62,000 nucleotides of DNA, taken from positions 700,001 to 762,000 of the forward strand of contig WPIO01000002.1 of the NCBI GenBank assembly GCA_009760855.2, read 5' to 3'. The notes under the pieces are model-generated. The model was not told the DNA's origin. It was given only the letters and a program-made list of their open reading frames with translations, and made no database searches. The position numbers and the translations under genes were made by a program. The stretch is from Cristatella mucedo. Its lineage: Eukaryota > Bryozoa > Phylactolaemata > Cristatellidae. This document shows, one piece after another, positions 47,536 through 62,000 of this stretch (positions are counted from its first letter, which is position 1; each line of letters starts with the position of its first letter).

Positions 47536-47984
47536 GAGCTCTTCCTAATGGCCGACGCTAACTTTTGCTGACCTAGCTCAAAAATAAGCGAGAGCTCTGA
47601 CGGGCAAGGGTGCAAGCGGTTTTTGGCGGGTGGCGCAGGCACTACTGCTTTAATCCATTTTCTTTTCTATCTACACGATAAGACACACGTGAAGTCTGCC
47701 CTGTGCAAAACCCAGGCCCGTTAACCGAGCTTGCAAGGCTGTCGTCTCTTTCGCTAACTTCAGCATCTAACTGTAGCGTCCTAAGTTTTCTGAATTGCTG
47801 CCTTTTACTATGTTAAACGAGGCAAAAGAAGCAGCGATTTCCCTACAGCCAAGCAAGGGCAAGCATAGCGCGTTCTAATGTAATGAGGCACCGGTTGTTA
47901 CTATCGCAACGTTATACATAATCAGAGTGCAGAGCAGGATGCGAACGTACTTTGGCTACATTTAATCTTTCATTCATCATTACC

Positions 47985-48120
47985 CAGGTCGTAAGTTCAA
48001 GTCCTGCAGTGGGCGATCCCATGTTGCCCACTGCAAGCGGTGGTGATGGCCGCTAGGGCTTTTCTATCGCTAAGTAAATGAGGCTGTTAAATCATCCACA
48101 TATTTATTTAGTGTCTGGAT
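47985..48120 (+). mobile_element. SINE-A copy
   Basis: CAGGTCGTAAGTTCAAGTCC (B-box region), TGCAGTGGGCGATCCC, ACTGCAAGCGGTGGTGATGG, TAAATGAGGCTGTTAAATCA, then an ATTTATTTA tail. Confidence 0.78.
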
Positions 48121-48994
48121 ATCGCAAAACGTTTGCAATTTATTCATCCGTCCACAGCTATTGATATCGACGGAGACAAGCACCAAGGCAACTGAGCAGC
48201 GAGACGAATAAAGTACGTTAAATTGAGCTTTTCAAGATTGAGCGCAGCTATTTTAAATATAATCAACAAATCAGACTCGGTACTGAGCCGTTTCTATATT
48301 TCTGACAAAGAGCTCGGTTGCTGAGACTTGGCTAGAACGTGCTGCGACCTGCTTCGGTAAGCGAGAAGCTTGACTAGACGACGTCATATAACGCCGATAT
48401 TACTACCCCTGGAATTTCGCGAAGGGGTACGGTGCTTGCACTTATCGACCCAGGTCGAGGGGAGCGAGTCATGCAGCGGGCAATCCCGTATTTCCCGCTG
48501 GAAGCAGGAGCGATAGTCGCGTCGTGGTTCTATCTGCAGCTATACAAACGAAGCTGTCGAAACGGCTATTACTTACGCCGCCTTGTACTGCTACGTTCTA
48601 TAAATGCCGTGCTAGCCGCTACCTCGGCTAACGGGAGAGCGAAGTGCCGTCGTTTTTCTTATCAAACACGTGAGCTATGCAAAAAAAGCAAGGTTGGCTA
48701 ATTTAGCAGCCTCGTTTATGTAGTGACGGAATAGCCACGGCGGCTTTAGTGGCGGTAAGCGAGATGCTTTCTACCTTGTCTATACTGTACTGAAACTGGT
48801 GGTATACGCCACATGCATTCGAGGGCAGGCCAGAGAAAAAGCCAGCAAGCCTAAAATCGGCATTAGACTGCACTAGATGAGGCTTGTCGCCTGTGACCCA
48901 AGGACAAATCGTCAAGGGCGGGCTTCAGGCAATTGGCCAATCCTAAGATGGCCTACAATGCACCAGTTGCGTTGAAGTAGCTCGAGCTTGTTGA

Positions 48995-49145
48995 TCGAAC
49001 TGGTTTGATCCAGTGGTTAAGGTGCTCTCCCCAACCAAGGAGGTCTGGCCAAGGTTGTGAGCTCGAGCTCCGTAGCATATGTGATGTGCCTGAATAGAGA
49101 TTAAGCTCTCTTAGGGCGCTATAGAGATGAATTATATTTATTTTT
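48995..49145 (+). mobile_element. SINE-B copy, full length
   Basis: TGGTTTGATCCAGTGGTTAA (A-box region), GTGAGCTCGAGCTCCGTAGC (B-box region), GTGCCTGAATAGAGATTAAG, CTCTCTTAGGGCGCTATAGA and a short ATTT-rich tail. Confidence 0.82.
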
Positions 49146-49539
49146 AACTTTGTTTGAACGTCAACCTTTACTACCACAGCACGGTGAGCCTGAATTTAAA
49201 GACCTAACATCTCGTTTACCACACCGAAGTCAGAATTGCCGCTTGCGTTAACGAAGCCGACAGCTGTTCTAACTTCTTCTCCTGCAAGATTACCAAAATC
49301 AGACCGTACATTACTAAGGCGACAGCCTTCCTGTAGTCCTCAAACTTCGTTCCTTACTCTTCCTCAATTCCTCAATGTCCATCTTCAATCCTGGCCCTGC
49401 GGCCTTCATCTCAAAGTTTACTGCTAATGCTCTGTGTTTTCTGATGACTTTCTAAGCATGATACTTGAGTGCTTTTTCAGGATGCCTTATTTTTCATTAA
49501 CTCTTGTCATAACTTCTTTTACGACTAGTTGTATAACAC

Positions 49540-49600
49540 CAGAATATAGGTTCAGTTCTCTTAGAGTGCTATGCAAAGACCTATTAGGATTTATCTAACT
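49540..49600 (+). mobile_element. SINE-B 3' end remnant
   Basis: CAGAATATAGGTTCAGTTCT, CTTAGAGTGCTATGCAAAGA. Only the terminal block remains. Confidence 0.5.
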
Positions 49601-50169
49601 ATTAATATTGCTATTTTTAAAAGGTCATGACAAGTCCTTAATAATTTAGTCATAATTAGAGCAATAGTATTAAGTTGTTTACACCATCAGCACAGTCGCA
49701 TTAAGGACCTGCTCTGTTTGTATCCTTCTAGTACGGCCAAGATTAATTCCTTTTTCTTCCATGATGCAACGTCCGGTGGTCACTTTGGCCGCGACGCTAA
49801 ATTCGATGCACTGCGGGTACAGCACTGTGCATTTCTTTGCAAAGGGCAAACAATTCTGAGCCGCTGGCTCTGAGTCGCACCCTGAGGAGTTTCCACTAAT
49901 TACCTTCTGTTGTGGGTGGCTCGAGGACTCTTCTTTTACGGCTGGCGGACACGAGAAACGCGGTTGGCTGGCTGCCTGTCATAATTCGATCCTTTTGGAA
50001 GCATTTCTCCTCATTCTGTTGTTCCAGATTCGGTTGCTCGCCCCGACCACGCAGCGAGTAGCTACGAAGTTCAAGACTATGGCTCTGACGCGATCATAGC
50101 CAATGTTATCAAGCGAAATAACAGTGTTGAGCGGGAGAGTATCTTTTGCGTGCCCTTTATCGATTGACG

Positions 50170-53100
50170 GATCAGTGTCTGCAGCTAGCTGTCAGTGGGA
50201 GGGCGTGCAGTGGCTCTTGCAGCCATTTCAATTTAGCAAACGTAAACGTCCAGTTTGCTGCATGATGACATCAGTCACGCGAACCACTGGTGAGCTGTAG
50301 TTTATTTCGCTTGCCTGAATACCAGAACGGCTGACTCGGGAAGGCCTGGTGTAATCTGCTTCAATTTTCGAACAAGGCAGCTAAGCTTACAATCAGAATG
50401 GCATTACATAACGTATCCAAATTCACTTTTAAAGCGCGCTAGTTGCATCCGGCCGCATGCACCATTATTTCGTAGCCATACAATTTAAAGGAAGGCAAGC
50501 TGTCGCTTTAAAATTGTACAGCAAGCGCTGCGCTGCGAATCATCTTCGCCATCTTGGTCAGAACTTCCGGCGACTAGCTTTAATGCCTCCCTCCAGCAAG
50601 CTGAGCGGATCATATTTCTGCGGAAACGGCATGCCTTAAGCTAGAGGTGGTAGCGTGCTGACGCATTCGCCAAAACTTACCACTCCCAATAAGCCAATCA
50701 GGATTTTACTTCGGCCAACTTGCCGCTTCCGAAATGCCCATCCCGATTTTACTTCAACTCTGCCAGCACCACTCGTAGGTGCACGAGTGTTCTAGAAATT
50801 TTAAGGATACAATACGCAAATTTCCAAAGATTGAAGCATGTTTGACAATTTTCCGAACTTTCTCCGTAAACGGCAAATATAAGGTTGAGGATAAAGTTTG
50901 TGCACCGTGGTTTTACTAATATTTTATTGAAATAATAATTCAATAAATTTAATAAAGATTAAATGAAAAACACGACGCACGAGTTTTTTGCTCAACCTTT
51001 TATTACACAAATAGCAAGAAACTGAAGCTGCTTCCGATGCCTACATGGTCGATCCGGATATGGCTCGTGCCAAAGGCTCTCGACGTTCAACAAAACATGT
51101 TGCAACATCCAGATGCGGTGGCGTTCCGAGTGTTAAAAAAATTCCCGGCGTGCGCTAGCAATCAATCACTTTCGAAAGGTAATCAATATTTTTACATGAA
51201 AAATGCTTACATTTGCAGCAGGCTGCTTTTTGACATAGCATTTACATTGCTTATTTATATTACATTTTAAGAGGCACTTTAATGGTCAGGGTGCAATTGC
51301 AGGAATGGTTGCGAAAGCTGAGAGCATTAGAGTAGTCTAACTACCGGTAGTATAGCCGCTGGTGATTGATCATGCAAAATCGTAGCAGTTATTCGTTGGC
51401 CCTTTGCTCAAAGAACGTGCAACCACACGTAGACGAGGCAATGGCTGTTGTTAACGTTGAGGAATTGCGCATTTTTGCACCTAGTACACTGCGATATGGT
51501 CTCGTGGAATACTAGTAAGAAAGCGAGCAACGAGCTCGATTACTGCGACTGTCTGCGCTTAGCTACGGCAGCTAGTGTATCCATGATCGTCTTTAGGAAA
51601 CCCCAGGATTACAGCACACTGGCGGCTTATAAATTCTACGAATGCATGCCTAAATTTTGCTTCGCCAAATGCTTACGTCCTGCCGAATCCAACCGACCGC
51701 TTGTTAAGAATAAAAAGAAGAGCTAATGCTACAGCTAACGCTCTGCGACGCCGAAACTTTCTGTGCAGCAGAAGCCCGCATATCACACGCGTAAGATTAA
51801 CGGGCGCTTTACATCCATACGATTGAGAGCTGTACGACGGAGAATTGTCTGCGAAAGAGCGGCCGCGGTGAATACTTGCGGAACCACCTTGACCTGGCCC
51901 ATTCGCGAACTTAGCGATCCTTCGGCAAAAGATATTCGCGACTCGGTTCGATCGATAAACACAAGAAACACTTCAATAACGTTGTACAGGACGTTAGACT
52001 AGATGCACTGGCTGCCAGCTGCCAGGGATCGTGCGACAATCGCCGTCTAAACTAAGACGATCTCTACAACTACCAGCCCCGGCTTTTACTGTGGACCGAA
52101 GCTTGCGGAAAGGTAGAGCAGTATGCGGTGATCGTGAGGCAGAATATAATCAAGAGGTAGAAACGCAAACCGCAGTCAGCGGCCGATCGCAATGCAGACG
52201 GTAGCAGCTGCACGCTCAAGAAGGCGGAGGACCCTCAGCACCGCTTGGGTGCCGAAAAACCCCCGGTAGGTCGTTGGTGAATATCGTGCAAAGTCCGCGA
52301 TGTCAAGGTCGTGATTATCATAAGGTTAGGGTAATCCTTAAAACTAGCCTAGAACATCCTGAGATGAGGTGTCTTGCCTCAAAGGGAATAGTTTTCGTAA
52401 ATCGCACAGAGTACATTCTTACGTGAGCAGCAAATCGTATGCGTACGCTTAAAAAGGCACAATGTCATTACACTGCAACCTCCCTCGCCAGAGGTCTCTG
52501 GTCCAAGAAATGAATTAATGAGAACGCCTTCATTACCGAGTTAATTTTCTCCTCAAAAAGCACTCGATCTATCATCTACACTTAAGCAAAGACCCCGTGC
52601 ATTCATAAGTTCATAAGTATCATCTATTCCCATGGCAAGATTGGTAGTGCCTAAATACTCAAAGATTTAAGTAAAAATGCATACTTCTGAAACTAACACT
52701 TTTCGTACATTGATTATATTTTAATTGCATTTATACATTACATCAATGTTGTTATGGCCAATACAAAAAGGTCAAATGGGCCCAACGCTTTCTGAAGATA
52801 TTAACACCGCGTAATTCCCTCGCATGTGCGTTACATGGGTGCCATGCTCGCTGCAATACCAGAGGAGGAGCTGCTGCCACTGCAGTCCTACGTTCGCTTT
52901 AGATTCTCATTCACATAAGATAGAGTCCCTTACATAAGCCACAGAGAGTGAATATATTAGAGGTATTTTTTCCTGAGTAATTCCGATGCTTTTCTATTTC
53001 GGTCGGTGAAAATTGAGAAACTTTAGTAATATAAATTAGTCATTTTTAATCTAAGGAAACTCTCCACCCATTTTTGGTGCATCACAAAGACACGTTGGTT

Positions 53101-54759
53101 ATATCACTAGAAAGGTATCTAATTAGACAGCCACTTAAATTGAATCAGTTAATCCATGGAGAGTCTGACAAAACTGAATTGATGTATCTTTGGAATTGAA
53201 CATTCGAACTCGATGCAAATTTTTGGGGCTAAAAAAGATTCAAGAGTTTAAAATAAAGATACAATTTCTGGGATTATCCAAAAAATCAAAACTGACGGTG
53301 TGCACGTTGCGACCTACAGGCCAAAGCAATTTGCTCTGCATAGCACCCATATGAAATCTTCTTTTCTTTTTCTGTCTGCTGTCCTCCTTACTTGTGCATG
53401 AGTTAGTAGTGCATGCTGTTAACAACGAGTCTTTTTAACTAGCGGATCTGAGTGCCTTTTTGTGCATTTTTACGCTAGCCTAACCATGATAATTGACACT
53501 CTTGTATGCCTAAGCATGATAACGTTTTTCTTTGACTGTTAGCTCCTAATTATAAACTTAAATTTTATTAATTAACATTAAACTGCAGCGAATTTTAAAT
53601 TGCCTGGGTAGATAGAGATTGTGTTCTCTTAGGTCGCTATTCAAAGACATTAATAGTATCAGTTTTAGCCAGCAGGTTACGTAAACGGTTTCAGGCTCAG
53701 TTCAGGTAATTTACTGATAAAATGATTGTATGGATTATTTTTGTCATCTCAATCGTCTACAGAATTCATGCTGAATAAATCGAAAGTTAAATTAGGTTAA
53801 AAAATTAGATTTTATTTAAGAAATTATAGGCAGACAACTTAAAATGAAATCTTTGAATGGCAAACTATGCCGAAGCCATGAACAGCTCAAATATGCGTAA
53901 TAGCTACAATATTTATATTTTTATTTTTGGTTAAAATTAGGCTGCTTACAGTCTCATTTAGAAAACTGAGAGCAAATGAGTAGCTAGACTTTTTACGATC
54001 TACACTACTGAAATTAAGCATTCGCTCCCTGGGACAAGTAAAAATAAATTACTAGCTGCGGTCTATGACCGACTCACTTAAATTCTGGCTGTGAAATCAG
54101 GATGTCAGTTTGTTCTTGCAGAATTGCAAATATGCTTGGTACTCTCAGTACCTGTTTCTTACAACAGCGTTAGCCGGGAAGACCCCGCATCGCACGTAGT
54201 TTGTTGGACTTTAGAGTAGGACTGACCCTTTTCCAGCAAGTGAAAGCGAGAGCCAGTGATTTATAGAAAGCTACGAGCCGACAAAAGTAGGTATTTCTGT
54301 GGAGGCAACTCATTCTGCCTTGTTCAAACTTACCGTGAGGCCGCGATGTCACACAACACTACCGTACAATGGTTTCTTAAACCCTATATCTAAACGGCGT
54401 AATGCTTTAATTAAAGGGAAATACTTACGAAATAGAGCCTGTATTATCCAGATATGACATTAGAATAAGGGACAGCTTGGGATTTTTCTCAAAGGCGAAT
54501 GCACCCACGAACGCTAGCCTAAAATTTAGTAGATGCGCGACGTGACGCTATCAGCAGCTAAGCCGTTACTATGGCTATGCTCGTAGAAGGCTGAGAGCCG
54601 CTGGTTTACGAAGCCCGCAGCTACGAGACGCTGGTAACGTTTTTTATACACTGCGTCTAAGTACCTTCTCACCGGATGGTCTCGTCATGCATCGTAAGCA
54701 TTAAATTTGCTCGCTAAGGCCGGCACAGCAGCAGCCTAAAATCTTAATCAGACTTGGTT
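50170..54759. other. Mostly AT-rich intergenic DNA before the integrase-domain gene
   Basis: Apart from the coding-like islands near 51.6-52.0 kb and the SINE-B remnant at 53600, only short frames are present. The 5' flank of the gene (54480-54759) has no clear TATA box. Confidence 0.4.
53600..53655 (+). mobile_element. SINE-B 3' end remnant
   Basis: GCCTGGGTAGATAGAGATTG, TGTTCTCTTAGGTCGCTATT, CAAAGACATTAATAG. Only the terminal block remains. Confidence 0.55.
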
Positions 54760-58477
<3,718 letters not shown>

Positions 58478-58734
58478 GCTTCCGAATGGGCCGCTTCACA
58501 TCAGCAAAGAGCGGATCTCGCCACAGCGGGCGACGCTCAAATAGCCCAGCGGCCGCTAGAGGGCAGAGGCCAGAGGCCAGAGGCCAGAGCTGCGTAGCAG
58601 CTATCGCATCGGTCAACGTTCTCGTTTGGCTTGTGATGCTGATTGCAACGGATCTAGCAAGGTTGTGTGTGTAAATTTCCGAGTTGCAACTGCTGCCCAA
58701 GAACTCGCCGTCTTGCAGCTGTTTCTGAGATAGT

Positions 58735-58973
58735 ATTTATTAAAAAGGTTATTTAGCTCCGCATTGCGTCTTTACACATACTAGTGTCTCTGTAATCGTT
58801 TCTCCTGTTGCTCATCCAAGATTAAAGCAACCTAAAAATATCGATATTTTGATATTTATTAAAAAGATTATTTAGCTCCGCATTGCGTCTTTACACATAC
58901 TAGTGTCTCTGTAATCGTTTCTCCTGTTGCTCTTCCAAGATTGGAGTGCCCTAAAAGTATCGAAATTTCAATT
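58735..58973 (+). repeat. 119-bp tandem duplication in the 3' flank of the integrase-domain gene
   Basis: The segment from ATTTATTAAAAAG at 58735 recurs at 58854 (offset 119) and is nearly identical over about 100 bp. Each unit carries ATTAAA, a variant polyadenylation signal (58739 and 58858); another ATTAAA is at 58821. They lie about 260-380 bp after the stop codon. Confidence 0.85.
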
Positions 58974-60049
58974 AGTGAAGAAGCATTGCCTTACGATGCC
59001 GGTCGTTTATTCAATTCATCTTGGGAAGAATTAAGACGATTACGAGAAATTAGCCTGGCTATAGCTAACCTGAAGTATCTTCCTGCTTAAAGGCAAAGCT
59101 CAAACAACAGGAATCTATTACACACATGCTAATTGAGTCTACAGGGAATATCGCTCCCGATGGGAACTAAATTCTGAAAAGTGCCTACTAAATAGCTTAC
59201 CCTAATAGGTATTAGTATCGTGTTAGCTACTGTTGTCCGTAAGGGCTCATGTTACAGCGATTTTGCAGTGGTAAGTTGCCGTACACGCTCAAGCCACCAG
59301 TATTGTTAGAATCCTACTAGATTATATCTTCACCTGATGTGCTCGCTGGCAGTCAGTTCCTCTTCCATCGATTCAGAAACGAACCGCTTTGTAGCAGTAG
59401 TCGTCGTGTTAGAGGTATCTTGATTATTCTTTTTCTACAAAATGTGGTGTGCGCGCGCTCATCGACATCTCTTGTTAAAATAAGTCAATCTGAAGGCTGC
59501 AAAGCACAGCTCTTGAATGACCTGCGTCAAATATTTGTCGTCGTTTACCGATCCTTTTATTAGGTGCAGACTGAAGCTTGCTGGTACTCAGGCGGATAGA
59601 GGTATTCAATTTAAATGTATTTTCAGGACAAGGCAACATGATTCACCATTCAGCGCAGCTGTTCCAAATAAAGCATGAAGGAAAGATCAGCAGACACGAG
59701 CGCAAAATCCCTGCTGTTGTGCTTATTCGAGTCATTAAAGTGAATGGTGGCCCAGTAGACGAAATATTCCATCAGTTTAAGTTAAAATTGCAGTTTTGAG
59801 CTATTCATTTCACTGAAACTGCTCTGCTGCTGGTTTATATTGCCTTTCTGATCAATTTGTTAATCAGGTTAGAGATTCGCCTCTAGGTGTCATTTGTGCC
59901 GATGCCCCTTTTGGAGCGCGTCTCGACACGCCTACGTATAAATAGTCCAATAAAATAAAAGTGATAAACTGGGTTTGGCCCTACCTTATTTAGAGATTTA
60001 AGAGTGTAGATGAAAATTGCTGAGGGTAATCCGAAGAGCACTTTAAGTG
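58974..60049. other. Downstream flank, unassigned
   Basis: Nothing certain except the candidate exon at 59627-59799. Confidence 0.35.
59627..59799 (+). CDS. Candidate exon of unknown gene
   Basis: After a good acceptor (AAATGTATTTTCAG, ends 59626) the frame is open to TGA at 59799 and reads GNMIHHSAQLFQIKHEGKIS then RKIPAVVLIRVIKVNGGPVD. The composition looks coding, but I recognise no family and cannot place upstream exons. Confidence 0.25.
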
Positions 60050-60290
60050 TGATGTAATTTTTGGGCCAAGTCTTAGGCCCGCTTCTTTTCACTCTCTATA
60101 CTTTCCCTCTGGCTAAAATCATGACCGAACACAATCGGCTGGCTTTCATATTTACGCCGATGACAAACAACCTCTATCTATCCGTAAACCCGCGTTGCTC
60201 TACATCCACCTCACATACTGCTCAGCATGTCATGACATGTCACCATGTCAGATGGTTATGACGTCATTCGATAGTGAGTTCTAGGCTTTG
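60050..60290 (+). mobile_element. LINE-A reverse transcriptase fragment
   Basis: GQVLGPLLFTLYTFPLAKIM, TEHN, then IYADD-like residues in a shifted frame and LYLSVNP. This is the GVPQGSVLGPLLF to YADDTQLY region. It ends near 60290 with block CGATAGTGAGTTCTAGGCTT. Confidence 0.75.
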
Positions 60291-60504
60291 GTAGAAGTCT
60301 TGTCGCTAGCTGCAGGCGTGTCATAAAATTATCTGGCTCTCACCTTATCGGCTGAATTCTTATGAATCAATTGAGTGAATTAATTTTGGAACTAAAGAGC
60401 TGTGCACCAGTAAGACTAGTCTGAAAGGCAATGACAGCAAAGATGGCGGTAAGGCTGGGCACTCTTGTTGAAAAACAAGTAATTCCTTAAGTCCGCATTA
60501 GCAA

Positions 60505-60605
60505 TATAAATACAACTTCTATAGCACCTTAAGCGAACTTAAATTACCTATGCACACGCTTCACATACGCCGATGGGTTTGAGCCCGCGACCTCGGTCGT
60601 CGAAG
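60505..60605 (-). mobile_element. SINE-B 3' half
   Basis: AATATAAATACAACTTCTAT, AGCACCTTAAGCGAACTTAA, CACGCTTCACATACGCCGAT, GGGTTTGAGCCCGCGACCTC. It is truncated at its 5' side by the LINE-B remnant at 60608. Confidence 0.7.
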
Positions 60606-60607
60606 AT

Positions 60608-60720
60608 GTAATGTAATGTATCTCCGTCAGTAACTCCACAAAGTCATAAAGACCATGTGGGTGTTACGCAGGAGAGTTTTGTATAGCGCACTCACAGCCT
60701 AAGCGGCTTTCGAAGCATAT
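60608..60720 (-). mobile_element. LINE-B 3' end remnant
   Basis: The reverse complement gives GGCTGTGAGTGCGCTATACA, AAAACTCTCCTGCGTAAC, CACATGGTCTTTATGAC and ends (TTACA)n, the same 3' end as the copies at 30150-30297 and 47395-47535. Confidence 0.78.
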
Positions 60721-62000
60721 TAACGCTGATGTAACCCAGAGCGGCAATATTGTAGTTCTGAATATAAAATTCCGTCTAGATGGCGTTTTTTCAGAATGAC
60801 TATTCATATCAAGAACGGATGGCACGTAACTATAGCTACCACAGTATAAGAGGGGTCGCAACCGAATATATTATCCTGTGACGAAGCAATTGCACGGTCA
60901 CCGATCAGCTGCTGCAGATAAAGCTGATCAATTTAGGAAATGTCAAAATGAATCGCTAAGCACAGCATAATTGTAGTGCTTTATCAGCCATTGATTGCCA
61001 TGAAGTTACCAGGACTTTGGCTAAGAGTCCGATCGACCTGAGCTGCAGTAGCTTCAATACGGTAAGAAAAATTCCAGCGTATTCATTATGACAATAATTA
61101 TGATATTACTACCTAAAGTTGTCATTAGATCGTGAATGCCTGGCCTATCGTAGCTACACACAACTTCTATTATTCACTGCCTGCATTAAATGCAAGCAGA
61201 CACTGGGTGCTTGATCACTTCTTAATATCATCATACGATTTGCTCTATTTCGCTGGCGTAGAAAATCTACGTGTGCCAAGAAAAAGCAATAGGAAACAAA
61301 TAAATAAATCCTAGCTGATTAACCAGCCTTTTTTGTAAATTTACAGAAGAGCCTTTAAGGCTATCACCACCGCTTGCAGTAGCGATAAAGGATCGCCCAC
61401 CGCAGAAATCGAACCCACGACCTCGGTCCCGAGGTTGTGAAAGCGACCTCCTTACCTAGTGTGCCATCACGGCTCATCAAATACGCTGCCCAAGAAAGGC
61501 AATTACAAATATATGTGCCAAAAATATTTATGCTTGATTGTAAAATGTGTCAAATGAGAAATTTCAGTTATGTCCTACCAATTAACATCGCTGCTAACGT
61601 AGCCGGTGAACGATCAAACCTTTCAGTCACACACTCATAACTCCAGCGGCGTTCCACTTTCACTAAGCATGTCTATAGTAGTTTAATTTCAGACGAAAGT
61701 CAAACTAGTTCTAATCAATGTTCCGTTTAACTCTTTCTGACCACACTCACAACTTTTATGATGCATGAAAAAAGAAACTGGTGCATTCATTTTACATTCG
61801 CGGATGTAAAGAAAATGTCACTTGCCTTAAAAGACGAACTTTCAAGTGCGAACGAGAAGTCGACGTTTTTCTTGCAGGTCACTGATCTGGGTGAATGACT
61901 TAAGTTGCCGCCACCGCCTTGCCCTTGCCCAGATAATCTCAAGCTGGTTTTAGTAGGAGTAACCGGGCTCATTATTAGGCTCTCAAAATACTGAATCTTA
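60721..62000. other. Unassigned apart from a SINE-A copy
   Basis: No long frame or other repeat seen besides the SINE-A at 61290-61478. Confidence 0.4.
61290..61478 (-). mobile_element. SINE-A copy, full length
   Basis: AACCAGCCTTTTTTGTAAAT, CAGAAGAGCCTTTAAGGCTA, TCACCACCGCTTGCAGTAGC, GAAATCGAACCCACGACCTC, TACCTAGTGTGCCATCACGG. Its 3' tail is an AAATAAATAAAT run at 61295-61310 (minus sense). Confidence 0.85.

Larger units (their letters stand above)
48395..52010 (+). other. Weak coding-like islands on the plus strand; no confirmed gene
   Basis: Four stretches have balanced residue composition for open frames of this length: 48432-48701 (PYFPLEAGAIVASWFYLQLY), 49985-50167 (SYEVQDYGSDAIIANVIKRN, no start codon), about 51594-51726 after a TTTAG (YSTLAAYKFYECMPKF, ending KNKKKS) and about 51769-52002 after CTTTCTGTGCAG (WPIRELSDPSAKDIRDSVRS). 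None matches a family I know and the frames cannot be joined with certainty. The SINE-B copy at 48995-49145 lies between them. Confidence 0.2.

Noticed and set aside
61290-61478. CRISPR-like or phage attachment structure from the short repeats
   Set aside because: The repeats are dispersed SINE copies without regular spacing, and the genome is eukaryotic.

Overview
The window is nuclear DNA of a metazoan, most probably an invertebrate. It has spliceosomal introns with GT-AG borders, a eukaryote-specific iron-sulphur assembly gene, many decayed non-LTR retrotransposons (LINEs), two tRNA-derived SINE families, long CA/CT microsatellites and sparse coding content. I cannot name the species. There are no prokaryotic operons, rRNAs, CRISPR arrays or phage-like genes. 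Nearly all long open frames are either microsatellites or the chance frames of GC-rich (CGG)n segments.

Two host genes can be assembled with phase-consistent splice sites. (1) CIAO2A (FAM96A) lies on the minus strand at 42164-46436. It has four coding exons and encodes 167 residues, the MIP18/DUF59-family cytosolic iron-sulphur assembly factor. (2) A three-exon plus-strand gene at 54760-58477 encodes 356 residues. Its N-terminal half resembles the degenerate integrase HHCC zinc-binding region seen in NOL4 and KRBA2-like proteins. I do not recognise its C-terminal half.

Region by region: 0-25 kb holds repeats and four recurrent GC-rich, CpG-dense segments (8.6-9.7, 12.8-13.5, 18.1-19.2 and 21.5-22.4 kb) that look like promoter or 5'-exon islands, with no gene I can confirm. 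25.6-30.6 kb holds two copies of a LINE family (LINE-B, 3' end TTACATTACATTA). One of these is split by a hAT miniature element that looks like the SPIN family and has a perfect 8-bp target duplication. 30.6-41.5 kb holds LINE-A pieces (CR1/L2-like, 3' end (ATT)n), a TA-flanked pogo-like element and a decayed copy of an unnamed multicopy animal gene family. 41.9-46.5 kb is CIAO2A. 46.5-54.7 kb is mostly unassigned, with weak coding-like islands. 54.7-58.9 kb is the integrase-domain gene and its 3' flank with a 119-bp tandem duplication. 58.9-62 kb returns to repeats.

The repeats form a linked system. The 3' end of SINE-B closely resembles the 3' end of LINE-A, which suggests LINE-A machinery mobilised SINE-B. 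Microsatellites sit directly at, or inside, the 3' ends of these elements.
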